From Planctomycetaceae bacterium (GTDB lineage Bacteria; Planctomycetota; Planctomycetia; Pirellulales; Thermoguttaceae): 28,622 bases of DNA. Below are positions 1 to 8,619 of the stretch, one piece after another (positions within the stretch are counted from its first letter, which is position 1; the number at the start of each line of letters is the position of its first letter). The notes below the pieces were generated by a model. That model was not told the origin of the DNA and made no database searches. It was given only the letters and a program-made list of their open reading frames with translations. A program made the translations under genes and the position numbers. The stretch covers positions 1-28,622 of the forward strand of contig JAITBS010000218.1 in NCBI GenBank assembly GCA_031283515.1. Direction: 5' to 3'.

Positions 1-271
1 TTGGACAAATAACCTCATTTTCAACCTAATTTTCTTAACAAAACAACCTCAGTAGCCCATGATTTTCTCTCCTATCAACCTCATTAAAAACGTAAACGAA
101 TAATGAGGTAATGAGGTTGTTTTTTGTAGGATTTATTGCTACTGAGGTTGTTTTGTTCGGAAAAATTAGGTGAAAATGAGGTTTGCGGAAACTGTTAAAA
201 TACGTTTTGGAAAATTCCACTGAATTATTACAAAAATTTTATTTGTTTATTGACTTTGTTTTCTTAACGTT
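1..271. repeat. Intergenic repeat: 46-bp imperfect inverted repeat plus MITE-like end
   Basis: No convincing gene. Bases 11-56 and 138-183 form a long imperfect inverted repeat whose inner end is the shared word GCTACTGAGGTTGTTTTGTT (as read at 138 on the plus strand). A third copy, in the same orientation as 138-183, lies at 1408-1452, on the other side of the kinase gene. Bases 213-233 match 19 of 21 positions of the right terminal repeat of the MITE-like element at 6624-6901, so this may be the right end of a related element that begins outside the window. A minus-strand open frame over bases 35-220 lies wholly in these repeats and is not believed. Confidence 0.6.
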
Positions 272-1279
272 ATGGAGATTATACGACAACGCGCTTATGC
301 CCGTGCCGGATTGATTGGTAATCCGTCAGACGGTTATCATGGCAAAACAATTGCGGTGATTGTGAAAAATTTTTGGGCTCAGGTGACTCTCTACGAATGG
401 GATCGGCTTGAAATTGTGCCCAGCCTAAACGATGAAAGTATTTTTCAGTCCATTCATGATTTGGCAAAAGATGTCCGGTTGCATGGTTATTACGGCGGAA
501 TCCGACTCGTTAAAGCCGCCATCAACGGCTTCGCCGAATATTGTACACAACGCGGTTTGTCGTTACACAACCGGAACTTCTCCATCCGCTACGAAACAAC
601 AATTCCTCGTCAAGTCGGTATGGCAGGTTCCAGTGCCATTGTTGTTGCAACATTGCGTGCACTCATGGATTTTTACGGTATTGTTGTTCCCAAACCGATT
701 TTACCTTCGTTGGTGTTGTCGATTGAACGCGATCAACTTGGTATTATGGCAGGTCTTCAGGATCGGGTTGCTCAGGTTTACGAAGGTTGTGTCTATATGA
801 ATTTTGCCAAAGATGTTATGAAAATTGATGACGGTTTTGTTCGCGGTGAATATGAAATTATTCCAACTGCATTACTTCCGCCGCTTTATCTTTCGTATTC
901 AACAGAGTTCGGCGAACCAACAGAAATTTTTCATAATAATCTACGTTTTCGGTATGATCAGGGCGAACCTGCGGTGGTTAATGCCATGAAAATATTTGCC
1001 GATTTAACCAATCAGGTACGCGAATTACTGCTCGATAAAAAACCGGAACAATTAAACCGTTTATTCGATCAAAATTTTGATCTTCGCTGTTCCATTTGCC
1101 AACTACCCAAAGAACATATTTTAATGGTTGAAACAGCGCGTTCTTGTGGTTGTTCGGCGAAATTCGCCGGAAGCGGCGGTGCAATCGTCGGAACATATCC
1201 TGATAACGAAACATTTATCAAACTCCAAACCGAACTAAAAAAAATCGGATGTAATACTATTAAACCTATTGTACAATAA
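272..1279 (+). CDS. Glucuronokinase-like GHMP kinase
   Basis: Predicted cytosolic GHMP-superfamily small-molecule kinase of 335 aa. The closest family I recognise is glucuronokinase (ATP + D-glucuronate to glucuronate 1-phosphate), best known from plants. Visible in the sequence: the N-terminal substrate-side motif AGLIGNPSDGYHGKT (residues 12-26), the GHMP phosphate-binding loop PRQVGMAGSSA near residues 111-121, AGLQDRVAQVY near 160, and the C-terminal glycine motif AGSGGAIVG near 300. Resemblance to the plant enzyme runs over the whole length from memory. A heptose or other sugar-acid kinase of the same superfamily is the alternative. The ATG at 272 has no clear Shine-Dalgarno sequence. 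The gene stands alone, flanked on both sides by copies of the same dispersed repeat. Confidence 0.72.
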   Translation: MEIIRQRAYARAGLIGNPSDGYHGKTIAVIVKNFWAQVTLYEWDRLEIVPSLNDESIFQSIHDLAKDVRLHGYYGGIRLVKAAINGFAEYCTQRGLSLHNRNFSIRYETTIPRQVGMAGSSAIVVATLRALMDFYGIVVPKPILPSLVLSIERDQLGIMAGLQDRVAQVYEGCVYMNFAKDVMKIDDGFVRGEYEIIPTALLPPLYLSYSTEFGEPTEIFHNNLRFRYDQGEPAVVNAMKIFADLTNQVRELLLDKKPEQLNRLFDQNFDLRCSICQLPKEHILMVETARSCGCSAKFAGSGGAIVGTYPDNETFIKLQTELKKIGCNTIKPIVQ

Positions 1280-1625
1280 ACTCAAACATACGGGAACTTC
1301 TAAAAACTCGTTTTTTTTGTAATATATCAATAAAAAATAATAAATTAAAATTGATACTTTATTTATGTACGAACTCTAATGAGGTTATTATTTATTTTAT
1401 CCATTTTGCTACTGAGGTTGTTTTGTTAAGAAAATTGGGTGAAAATAAGGTTCGCAAGCGGAATTACTACCGTTCCGATATTACTCCGCTTGCGGCACTA
1501 TCAACTATCAACTATTCGATATAACTTTGTTGCTCACTTGACAAATCCATGTTAATTTTTTACAGTATCAATAGTTCTATTACAAAATTAACATAAATTA
1601 TTATGAAGTTTTAGAGGTTTTTTTA
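1280..1625. repeat. Intergenic gap with dispersed repeat copies
   Basis: 346 bp with no gene seen. Bases 1408-1452 are a third copy of the 46-bp repeat arm found at 138-183, preceded by a similar AATGAGGTTA-rich stretch. Bases 1453-1462 (CGCAAGCGGA) and 1485-1494 (TCCGCTTGCG) form a perfect 10-bp palindrome, followed by GGCACTATCAACTATCAACT. Related palindromes occur near 2688-2736 and, partly, at 11551-11580. Bases 1317-1329 match the first 13 bases of the left MITE-like terminal repeat at 6624. I saw no Mn-responsive yybP-ykoY riboswitch fold in front of the TerC gene. Confidence 0.55.
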
Positions 1626-2684
1626 ATGAGTATATTGGGGCTTTGGGTTGGATTTATTGTGTTGATTATATTCCTGTTGTTTCTTGACTTGGGAGTGTTC
1701 CATCGGAAGGCACACATTCCGGGTATTCGGGAATCACTTGGTTGGACAAGCCTTTGGGTTGTACTTGCCTTGATGTTCAATGTCGGAATCTATTTCCTGT
1801 ACGAGAACCATCTTTTCGGTATCGGTCATGGAAAAACAGTTCTCAGCGGAATGAATCTCAATGGAATAGAAGCGGCAAAAATGTTTTTTACCGGTTATCT
1901 CATCGAAAAATCGCTCAGTCTGGACAATATTTTTGTAATTGGAATGGTGTTTTCGTTTTTTGGTGTTCCACGTCTTTACCAACACCGTGTTTTATTTTGG
2001 GGCATTTTTGGGGCATTGCTGTTGCGCGGCGTTATGATTTTGCTTGGTGTAACACTGATTCAGATGTTTGATTGGGTTCTTTATATTTTTGGTTTGTTGC
2101 TTCTTGTGACTGCGGTCAAGATGCTTTTTCACAAAGAAGAAGAAGTTCATCCCGAAAAAAATCCTCTCGTCAAATTAGCACAACGTTTTTTCCGTATTAC
2201 ATCCGATTATCACGCCGAACATTTTTTTGTTAAAATTCCGAAAGAGACGGCAAATCAATCAACAAATCATTTAGATGAAACAACAAAGGTTTCCGGTTAT
2301 GTTTGGGCGTGTACACCGATGTTGTTGGTTCTTTTGGTTGTGGAGAGCAACGACCTGATATTTGCGATTGATTCGATTCCGGCGATTTTTGCAATTACAC
2401 AAGACCCCTTTATTGTGTTTACATCGAATGTTTTTGCGATTCTTGGTTTGCGGTCGCTTTATTTTGTTATGGCGGCGATGATTGCCAAGTTCCGGTATTT
2501 ACAGGTGAGTTTGTCAATTATTCTTGCGTATGTCGGGGTGAAATTACTTTGTATCAAGGTCATTCACTACTTTCATATCGAAAACATTATGACATGGATT
2601 TCACTGGGAGTGATTATTGTGGTGATGATGATTGGAGTGTTGGCGTCTATTTATGCCAACAAAAAGAGAGTTAGTGAATCGTGA
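1626..2684 (+). CDS. TerC/Alx-family integral membrane protein
   Basis: Polytopic inner-membrane protein of the TerC family (TerC, Alx, UPF0053-like), 352 aa. Members are linked to tellurite resistance, Mn homeostasis and metal loading of exported proteins; the transported ion here cannot be read from sequence. Roughly eight hydrophobic segments are visible. The two signature stretches are present: EKSLSLDNIFVIGM (about residues 92-105) and VESNDLIFAIDSIPAIFAIT (about 240-259), whose acidic residues are thought to bind metal. The loop between the halves (about residues 170-220) is charged, as in Alx. The start is supported by TAGAGG upstream of the ATG. The stop codon runs into a dispersed repeat. 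Confidence 0.88.
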   Translation: MSILGLWVGFIVLIIFLLFLDLGVFHRKAHIPGIRESLGWTSLWVVLALMFNVGIYFLYENHLFGIGHGKTVLSGMNLNGIEAAKMFFTGYLIEKSLSLDNIFVIGMVFSFFGVPRLYQHRVLFWGIFGALLLRGVMILLGVTLIQMFDWVLYIFGLLLLVTAVKMLFHKEEEVHPEKNPLVKLAQRFFRITSDYHAEHFFVKIPKETANQSTNHLDETTKVSGYVWACTPMLLVLLVVESNDLIFAIDSIPAIFAITQDPFIVFTSNVFAILGLRSLYFVMAAMIAKFRYLQVSLSIILAYVGVKLLCIKVIHYFHIENIMTWISLGVIIVVMMIGVLASIYANKKRVSES

Positions 2685-2771
2685 ATCGTGCCGCCTGTGG
2701 AGTAATACCGTTCCGTCCATCATCCGCTTGCGGCACTCTTCACTGTCAACTCTCCGCTATCAACTATTTTA
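2671..2771. repeat. REP-like palindromic repeat downstream of the TerC gene
   Basis: GTGCCGCCTGTGGA (2688-2701) pairs imperfectly with TCCGCTTGCGGCAC (2723-2736), flanked by GTGAATCGTGAATC on the left and by a CAACTCTCCGCTATCAACTA stretch on the right. The same word set (GTGAATAGTGAATAGTG, GCGGAGTAATACC, GCTTGCGGCACTATCAACT) recurs at 1453-1510 and 11548-11590, so this is a dispersed family of short palindromic elements. It overlaps the TerC stop codon. Confidence 0.55.
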
Positions 2772-2858
2772 TCGGGTTACTTTTTTATTTTGGATATCAG
2801 GTTATAATACTTACGTTAAGTTTGATTTAACAATGTAACCTCTAATTTCAATATAACC

Positions 2859-3938
2859 ATGATTGAAGAGAAAAGATTACTGCATACAGCCAAAGAAGCA
2901 AAAACTCCGTTTTTTATTGGAGTTGATGTTGGCGGAACCAGTATTAAAATCGGTCTGGTGGATGATTACGGATGTTCTATTGATTCCGGTGCGATCAATG
3001 ATGAAGGTGTCCATTTGAGTTGTATTTCGATCCGAACAGAACCACATCCCCAAACCGCAATCGAATTAATCGCCGAAGCAATTCATGATATGTTCCGGCG
3101 ATTGCATATTGATAAAACTTCTTGTAATGGGCTCGGGCTTGGTATTCCCGGAACAATGGATATGGTAAGCCGAAAACTTCGGCAACCACCTAATTTACAT
3201 AGTTGGGAAGGTTTTCCGATTTGCGATGAACTTTCGAAACTGATTGGTCTTCCTGTTCTCTTTTGTAATGATGCCAACGCCGCTGCTTATGGAGAATACT
3301 GGGTTGGTTCGGCAAGCGGACACTCAAGTATGGCTCTGTTGACCTTAGGAACCGGAATTGGTTGCGGAATTATTATCGAAGGACGTTCTGTTGACGGTGC
3401 CACCGGTTATGGCGGAGAATGTGGTCATTTGGTTATCGATTGCACCGAAAATGCCTTGCTCTGTGGTTGCGGGCAACGCGGTCATCTCGAAGCCTATTGC
3501 AGTGCAATCGGAGTTGCCCGACGAACCATCCATCTCACCGACCGCCGCGAATCTTCCATCCGCTCCAGAATCTCACCGGAAACCCGACTCAGTGAAATCG
3601 CCAAAATCGTGTGCCGCGAAGCCGAAAAAGGTGATTCCTTAGCCTACGAAATTATTATGGAAACCGCAAAATATCTCAGTCTTGGTATTGTTTCACTCCT
3701 AAACACGGTTGATCCGGCGTGTGTTTTGCTGGGCGGAGCAATGACCTTTGGCGGTCGTGACACTCAACTCGGACAACATTTTCTTAACCAAATAACAAAC
3801 GAAGTTAAAAATCGTGCATTTAAAGCGGTTGCGAAAAATATTGTTATTGATTTTGCGATACTCGGTTCCGATGCCGGTTACATTGGTGCCGCCGGATTAG
3901 CCCGCGAAGATTATAAACACTATTTTGAATCTCATTAA
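2859..3938 (+). CDS. ROK-family sugar kinase (glucokinase-like)
   Basis: Predicted cytosolic ATP-dependent hexose kinase of the ROK family, 359 aa. Domain order is normal: N-terminal phosphate motif IGVDVGGTSIKIGL (residues 20-33), then GLGIPGTMD, then the catalytic CNDANAAAYGEYW, the LGTGIGCGII adenosine/phosphate loop, and the ROK zinc signature (GHLVID, then CGCGQRGHLEAYCS). The zinc motif has CGCG and the ExE-type Glu intact. No helix-turn-helix domain precedes the kinase domain, so this is an enzyme rather than a NagC/XylR-type repressor. Glucokinase is the default call; fructokinase, mannokinase or N-acetylmannosamine kinase cannot be excluded. The ATG at 2859 has only a weak ribosome binding site. 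Confidence 0.85.
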   Translation: MIEEKRLLHTAKEAKTPFFIGVDVGGTSIKIGLVDDYGCSIDSGAINDEGVHLSCISIRTEPHPQTAIELIAEAIHDMFRRLHIDKTSCNGLGLGIPGTMDMVSRKLRQPPNLHSWEGFPICDELSKLIGLPVLFCNDANAAAYGEYWVGSASGHSSMALLTLGTGIGCGIIIEGRSVDGATGYGGECGHLVIDCTENALLCGCGQRGHLEAYCSAIGVARRTIHLTDRRESSIRSRISPETRLSEIAKIVCREAEKGDSLAYEIIMETAKYLSLGIVSLLNTVDPACVLLGGAMTFGGRDTQLGQHFLNQITNEVKNRAFKAVAKNIVIDFAILGSDAGYIGAAGLAREDYKHYFESH

Positions 3939-4044
3939 AATAGATGTTACATTGAACTTTCAAACAAAAAATAGAATACAGAAGGGATTTTTCCCTAGTT
4001 ACACAAACTCAATTTTTTTCAACTCTTAGCCTTCAATCAAAGCA

Positions 4045-5355
4045 ATGCGAACAATTTCAATTATCTTAACACTGACATTTTTATTTTGTTTAACGGGTTG
4101 TCCCCAAAAAAGTCCGGAACCGGCAACACCGGAACAACAAGAACAGAAAACATCAACAGCTCCCGTATCACCGCCCAAAGAATCGGCAAAACCTGTTTCG
4201 GTAACTCCGGCAACACCGGAAGGAAAAGAAGTTGTTGAACTTGTCGAAAAGTTAAAAGGAGAATGGACTCTGACACCAGCTCAAACTGTTAAATCCATTA
4301 GTATTGGCAGTTCGGATTTGAATGAAGAGGCGTTTGATTTGTTTGCCAAACAAACAGATTTGGAAACTCTGTTGATTGCAGATTATCGGGAGTTGAATGA
4401 TTCGATGGTGAACAAACTCACCGGATTGAAAAAACTCAAAAACCTGAAATTGAAAAATTCAAGTATCACCGATAACGCCGTCAAAACAATTGTAGAATCG
4501 TTTCCGGCTTTGAACAGTCTGGACATTTCATCGAATACTTTATTGACAGCCGATTCATTGAAAGAAATTGCTAAATTAAAGGAATTGACGGAACTAATTA
4601 TCAATTATTGTAATTTTAGTGAATTTGGAATGATGGACATTTCGGAATTACCGAAATTAACAACATTGGATATTCGTGCGAATATGCAGGTCGGCAACAG
4701 CGGTCTGAATTACCTCACATCATTGCCGTCACTGAAAAGCCTGAAACACCTAAGTCCGGCAGTGGACGATACCGGTCTGGAAGCACTGACAGCAGTTAAA
4801 GAGTTGGAAACACTGGAAATTCAGGATTTCAATATCACCGACCGCGCCGGACAATTCATCCGCCAATTCGAAAAACTGTCCAATTTAATTATAATGCGTT
4901 GTCAAGGTTTTGGTTCGTCGGGAATTTTGGAACTAAAAGGAATGAAGTTAAACCGATTAACATTGCGCGGTCTTCCGTCAATTAATGACACAGGAATGGA
5001 GGTGTTTCGGGAACTGACGACCTTAAAACGTTTATATCTTAACGAATTGGCGTCGATTTCCGATGCGGGAATCCTGAATTTGGTTTACTTAAAAGACCTT
5101 GATACTCTCGATATCTGGGAAATTCCTATTACCGATCAAGCATTGGAAACAATCTCAAAATTAACGAATCTGAAAACCCTCAAAATTCGTTCAACACAAA
5201 TTACGGATGCTTCTGCGGATTTGTTGCTGGCAATGCCAAAACTCGAAAATCTCACCTTGCTGGATAATACCAATGTAACACAAACCGCATTGAATAAACT
5301 TCATAATTCAAAGAAATTCAAAAATTTCGATTTCGGCGATCAACGTAAAAAATAA
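4045..5355 (+). CDS. Leucine-rich-repeat lipoprotein
   Basis: Predicted exported lipoprotein of 436 aa. The N-terminus is a short lipoprotein signal (MRTISIILTLTFLFCLTGC; lipobox LTGC, lipidated Cys19). A Pro/Glu/Lys/Thr-rich linker of about 40 residues follows, then about twelve LRRs of roughly 24 residues (units of the L..L.I....ITD type) from about residue 85 to the C-terminus. The pattern resembles the ribonuclease-inhibitor/cysteine-containing LRR classes common in planctomycete surface proteins. A protein-binding role at the cell envelope is inferred; there is no catalytic domain. It stands alone, with a 106-bp gap after the ROK gene and convergent to the ABC permease gene downstream. 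Confidence 0.8.
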   Translation: MRTISIILTLTFLFCLTGCPQKSPEPATPEQQEQKTSTAPVSPPKESAKPVSVTPATPEGKEVVELVEKLKGEWTLTPAQTVKSISIGSSDLNEEAFDLFAKQTDLETLLIADYRELNDSMVNKLTGLKKLKNLKLKNSSITDNAVKTIVESFPALNSLDISSNTLLTADSLKEIAKLKELTELIINYCNFSEFGMMDISELPKLTTLDIRANMQVGNSGLNYLTSLPSLKSLKHLSPAVDDTGLEALTAVKELETLEIQDFNITDRAGQFIRQFEKLSNLIIMRCQGFGSSGILELKGMKLNRLTLRGLPSINDTGMEVFRELTTLKRLYLNELASISDAGILNLVYLKDLDTLDIWEIPITDQALETISKLTNLKTLKIRSTQITDASADLLLAMPKLENLTLLDNTNVTQTALNKLHNSKKFKNFDFGDQRKK

Positions 5356-5492
5356 CTCCATAGATATTTACCAATTACCAATTGAGTTGAGTTGTTGAGT
5401 TGTTGTACTTTATCTTGCCGCTATTTGTCGGACAATTACGGCGTTACCCAGTCCAAAACTAATTGTGATACTCCGTCCATATTGTAACCTAT

Positions 5493-6590
5493 TTACTCAA
5501 TACGGCGTTTGAACATGATGGCGGCAGCGGAAAGTGTTACGATTGACAACAACGCCAACGGAATACAATTCAATGCAACTTCGCTTATTCCCATTCCCCG
5601 CATAAAAACGCCTTTGACAATAACCAAATACCAACGTACCGGATTGATAACAGTAATATATTGCATCCAAACCGGCATGTTTTCAACAGGAGTTGTAAAT
5701 CCCGAAAGCATCACCGATGTCGGAAGTACCAAAATAACTCCAAGAATTGCTTGTTGCTGCGTCATGGACAACGAACTTATAAATAACCCAACTCCAACCA
5801 CCGAACACAAAAATAAATCTATTGAAAAAATTAGTAACAAAAACGAACCGCGAACCGGAATATCCATAACAAAATTCGCCGCCCCAATCATCATCACCGC
5901 TGAACAGGTTGCCAAAAATACGACAGCAATTGTTTTGCCGGCAAGAATTTCAAACGGCGTCAACGGTAATACCAAAAGTTGTTCAAATGTTCCCATTTCA
6001 CGCTCTCTTGCAATCGAAAGCCCCGCAATCAGTACACCAAGAACGGTTGCCAACACACAAATTAACGACGGAACTGTTGTCTTTCGCGGGTCAAGATTAA
6101 CATTGAACCAGTTTCGTGTAATCATTCTGATTTCTGTTTGTCTTTTTGTTGATTTATTAAAAAAAGTGTTGATAATATTTGTTGCGTAACCGGCAACAAT
6201 CTGTGATGCGTTTGTTCGCCGACCATCCAGCAAAATCTGAACCTCAGCAGTCTGACCGGAATAAATCCGTTGCGAAAAATCTTCCGGCACAACAATCACT
6301 CCCATCACAACCTCCCGATTAATCAACAAATCAATCTCCTCTTGACTAAAAATCGCAACAATATTCGATACAAGCGATGAATGCTCAAAACGTTGAATCA
6401 ATGAATATCCTTCTTTGCCGATATCTTTGTTGTAAATTCCAAGTGAAATATTTTTAACCTCTTGTGTTACCGTGAACGATAAAACAAAAAGTTGAATAAG
6501 CGGCGGCACAATCAGAACAAGCCGCGCTTTGGGATCACGAAGCGATGTTAATAATTCCTTGATAACCAAATGATAAATTCGTATCAACAT
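5493..6590 (-). CDS. ABC-2 type transporter permease (YhhJ/YbhR-like), second of a pair
   Basis: Inner-membrane permease of an ABC-2 exporter, 365 aa. There is one N-terminal transmembrane segment (about residues 24-44, after the KELLTSLRDPKA motif), a large extracytoplasmic domain (about 45-175), then five C-terminal segments with the family motif ISIAREREMGTFEQLLVLPL-like (written here in part as AREREMGTFEQLL, near 215) and PVENMPVWMQYITVINPVRW near 310. It is paralogous to the protein encoded at 6930-8051, with which it presumably forms a heterodimer. No ATPase or HlyD-type adaptor gene is in the window. A MITE-like element lies between the two genes. Substrate unknown; drug or lipid export is only the family default. 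Confidence 0.85.
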   Translation of the reverse strand: MLIRIYHLVIKELLTSLRDPKARLVLIVPPLIQLFVLSFTVTQEVKNISLGIYNKDIGKEGYSLIQRFEHSSLVSNIVAIFSQEEIDLLINREVVMGVIVVPEDFSQRIYSGQTAEVQILLDGRRTNASQIVAGYATNIINTFFNKSTKRQTEIRMITRNWFNVNLDPRKTTVPSLICVLATVLGVLIAGLSIAREREMGTFEQLLVLPLTPFEILAGKTIAVVFLATCSAVMMIGAANFVMDIPVRGSFLLLIFSIDLFLCSVVGVGLFISSLSMTQQQAILGVILVLPTSVMLSGFTTPVENMPVWMQYITVINPVRWYLVIVKGVFMRGMGISEVALNCIPLALLSIVTLSAAAIMFKRRIE

Positions 6591-6623
6591 AATTTATAAC
6601 TCCAGTAGTAATGTTTTACATTT

Positions 6624-6901
6624 TTGTAATATATCAGTGGAATTTTTTTGAATTGGTTTACTGTTGGAAATTAAAAGGTAGGCAACTAACAGGTAGGCGA
6701 CCTTTCGCCGAAAGGTTTTCACCTACGGTCGCAACGGTTGGGCTTACTATTGTGTTGTACGCAGTGAGTCCTTAATTTCCGTCCGTAAACTGGGACAAGT
6801 CGGTGAGTACACCGACGCAACGTTTCGGCGAAACGTTGCCTACCTCTTGAGTTCCACTGGGATGAAAATCGAAAAATAATAATTCCACTGATATATTACA
6901 A
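6624..6901. mobile_element. MITE-like element with 21-bp terminal inverted repeats
   Basis: Bases 6624-6644 (TTGTAATATATCAGTGGAAT plus T) are the exact reverse complement of bases 6881-6901, defining a 278-bp element. It has no coding capacity. Inside are several smaller palindromes: ACCTTTCGCCGAAAGGT near 6700 and AACGTTTCGGCGAAACGTT near 6820, plus repeats of GGTAGGC and GCCTACC. It fills most of the 339-bp gap between two co-oriented permease genes, beginning 28 bp after the stop of one and ending 33 bp before the start of the next. No target-site duplication is clear. Related ends are seen at 213-233 (19 of 21) and 1317-1329 (13 bases). The size and structure fit a non-autonomous, miniature element. 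Confidence 0.7.
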
Positions 6902-6929
6902 TAAACAATTACGTTTTTTTGTTCTGAAT

Positions 6930-8051
6930 TTATTTTAATCGTTGAGGAGTATTGACGAGTACCGCAGCAAATAAAATAATTGTAATCAACATCATGATAG
7001 CCATATTGGGAAGGAAAAGAGACCAAATATCACCGGTCATAAAAATTGTCCGTAAACAAGTTACATAATATCGCGACGAAAAAATATACGTCAATATCCG
7101 AATCAAAAACGGCATTGCGTCAATCTCAAAAATCGCCCCAGAAAGCATGACATTCGGAAGAAACGCAAACATGAATGCTCCCAAAGATGCCAGATATTGA
7201 TTTCGTGTTACAGTGGAGATGAGAAAACCCATTGCCAATGACGCCAGTAAAAATATTGTCGAAATAAGAAACAACGCCCCAACCGAGCCGCGAAACGGAA
7301 CTTGGAACAAAAATACCGATACCAAAATACTCATGCCCGTTGAAACCATGCCAAGAATATAATACGGAATCAGTTTACCGATGAGCATTTCTTTGGGACG
7401 AATGGGAGTGGCGAGCATGGCTTCCATTGTTCCGCGTTCCCATTCCCGCGCAACTACCAACGAAGTCAGCAATGTACCAATAATCGACATGATCATGACA
7501 ACCGAACCGGGAATTAATGCGTTACGAGATTTTAGTTCGGGGTTGAACAACACCCGTATTTTCACTTCAACCGAAACCGGTAACTTTATTCCGCGATCAC
7601 GATTCTGTTGCCGGTTCCATTGAGAAATAATTCCTGAAACATAATTTGTGAGAATTGCCGCTGTATTTGTTTCAACGCCGTCGGTAATGAGTTGAACGGT
7701 TCCGGCTTCGGTGCTGTGAAACCGTTTCGTAAAATCGTTCGGCAACACAACAATTCCGCGAATACGCCCATTGACCAAATCTTCTTCTGCATTGCGGCGG
7801 TTCGCGTAATAAATCGGTGTAACAAAATCGGTTGCCTGAAAAGATCGCCAAAGTGAACTGACAACCGGTGATTGTTCGTCCGAAACAAAACCGAGTTTGA
7901 CATACTTCGCATCCAACGATAAACCAAACCCAAAAATAAAAAGCAAAATCATCGGCAACACAAACGCTGTTAAAATACAACTCGGATCACGCCAAACCTG
8001 CAATGTCTCCTTCTTCATTAACGCCCAAAGACGACGATGATTTTTATACAT
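6930..8051 (-). CDS. ABC-2 type transporter permease (YbhS/YhhJ-like), first of a pair
   Basis: Inner-membrane ABC-2 permease, 373 aa. It opens with KKETLQVWRDPSCILTAFVL, a typical entry into the first transmembrane segment. An external domain of about 130 residues follows, with NGRIRGIVVLPNDFTKRF, then a C-terminal bundle with REWERGTMEAMLATPIRP, the characteristic coupling-helix motif, and MLSGAIFEIDAMPFLIRIL. It is encoded upstream of its paralogue (5493-6590) on the minus strand. In the E. coli ybhFSR arrangement an ATPase gene comes first, but the 568 bp upstream of this start contain no such gene, so the ATPase must lie elsewhere. Confidence 0.85.
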   Translation of the reverse strand: MYKNHRRLWALMKKETLQVWRDPSCILTAFVLPMILLFIFGFGLSLDAKYVKLGFVSDEQSPVVSSLWRSFQATDFVTPIYYANRRNAEEDLVNGRIRGIVVLPNDFTKRFHSTEAGTVQLITDGVETNTAAILTNYVSGIISQWNRQQNRDRGIKLPVSVEVKIRVLFNPELKSRNALIPGSVVMIMSIIGTLLTSLVVAREWERGTMEAMLATPIRPKEMLIGKLIPYYILGMVSTGMSILVSVFLFQVPFRGSVGALFLISTIFLLASLAMGFLISTVTRNQYLASLGAFMFAFLPNVMLSGAIFEIDAMPFLIRILTYIFSSRYYVTCLRTIFMTGDIWSLFLPNMAIMMLITIILFAAVLVNTPQRLK

Positions 8052-8619
8052 TTTGAGTATTTTCTCAGAGAATTAGGAATCCCCAAACGGCGGAACAACG
8101 AAAGAATGTAAACAAAATTTTTCGGTGAATAGCGACAACTCAAATTAACAATAACGTCATTTCCCTCCATTGTCAAGCCGAAGCAACTCTCCCAAGCAAA
8201 ACGAAAAACCACATTTTTTTCGTATCAATATATTGAATTGTTTGCCGATAAAACAGGTAAACAGCAACAACTTTGCGGGTTGGTATAAAGAGGTAAGATG
8301 TGAATTCAAATGATCTTATGTATTTTTGTTGTGGTCATTTGGGGCTGTTCTTTTTTTTTTAATCGGATATAATTAATAAATCGGTCAAAAAATAAATATT
8401 TTGTAACTATTTAACCGTTTGATTGGAATGGAGACTTTTAATTAATATCTTTTAATTAAGATAATTAAGATAATTAGGACAGTGCCTAGTGTTATTTTGT
8501 TACAAACTCCAACGTTATTGGCGGATGGTTGTTTGCGGTTAATTTGTACGAATAATTACTCACTTTCAACAATGATTGAATAATTACGTATTTTCCATTC
8601 TCTGTCGAACTCGAAAAGA
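8052..8619. other. 568-bp AT-rich divergent intergenic region
   Basis: No gene seen. It separates the minus-strand permease gene from the plus-strand exporter gene, so it must carry promoters for both, but none stands out. There is an 11-base T run near 8351 and a short tandem repeat of AATTAAGAT (8454-8462 and 8463-8471, with a degenerate third unit to 8480). The CTTTTAATTAA word occurs twice just upstream of it. The region is otherwise featureless. Confidence 0.4.

Noticed and set aside
3983..3996. AGGGA-TTTT-TCCCT hairpin after the ROK kinase gene as terminator
   Set aside because: Stem of only five pairs and no T tract directly after it.
5400..5470. Minus-strand peptide SFGLGNAVIVRQIAAR resembling the end of a ketoacyl synthase
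   Set aside because: Only about 25 codons open, no upstream continuation; chance or a very small remnant.
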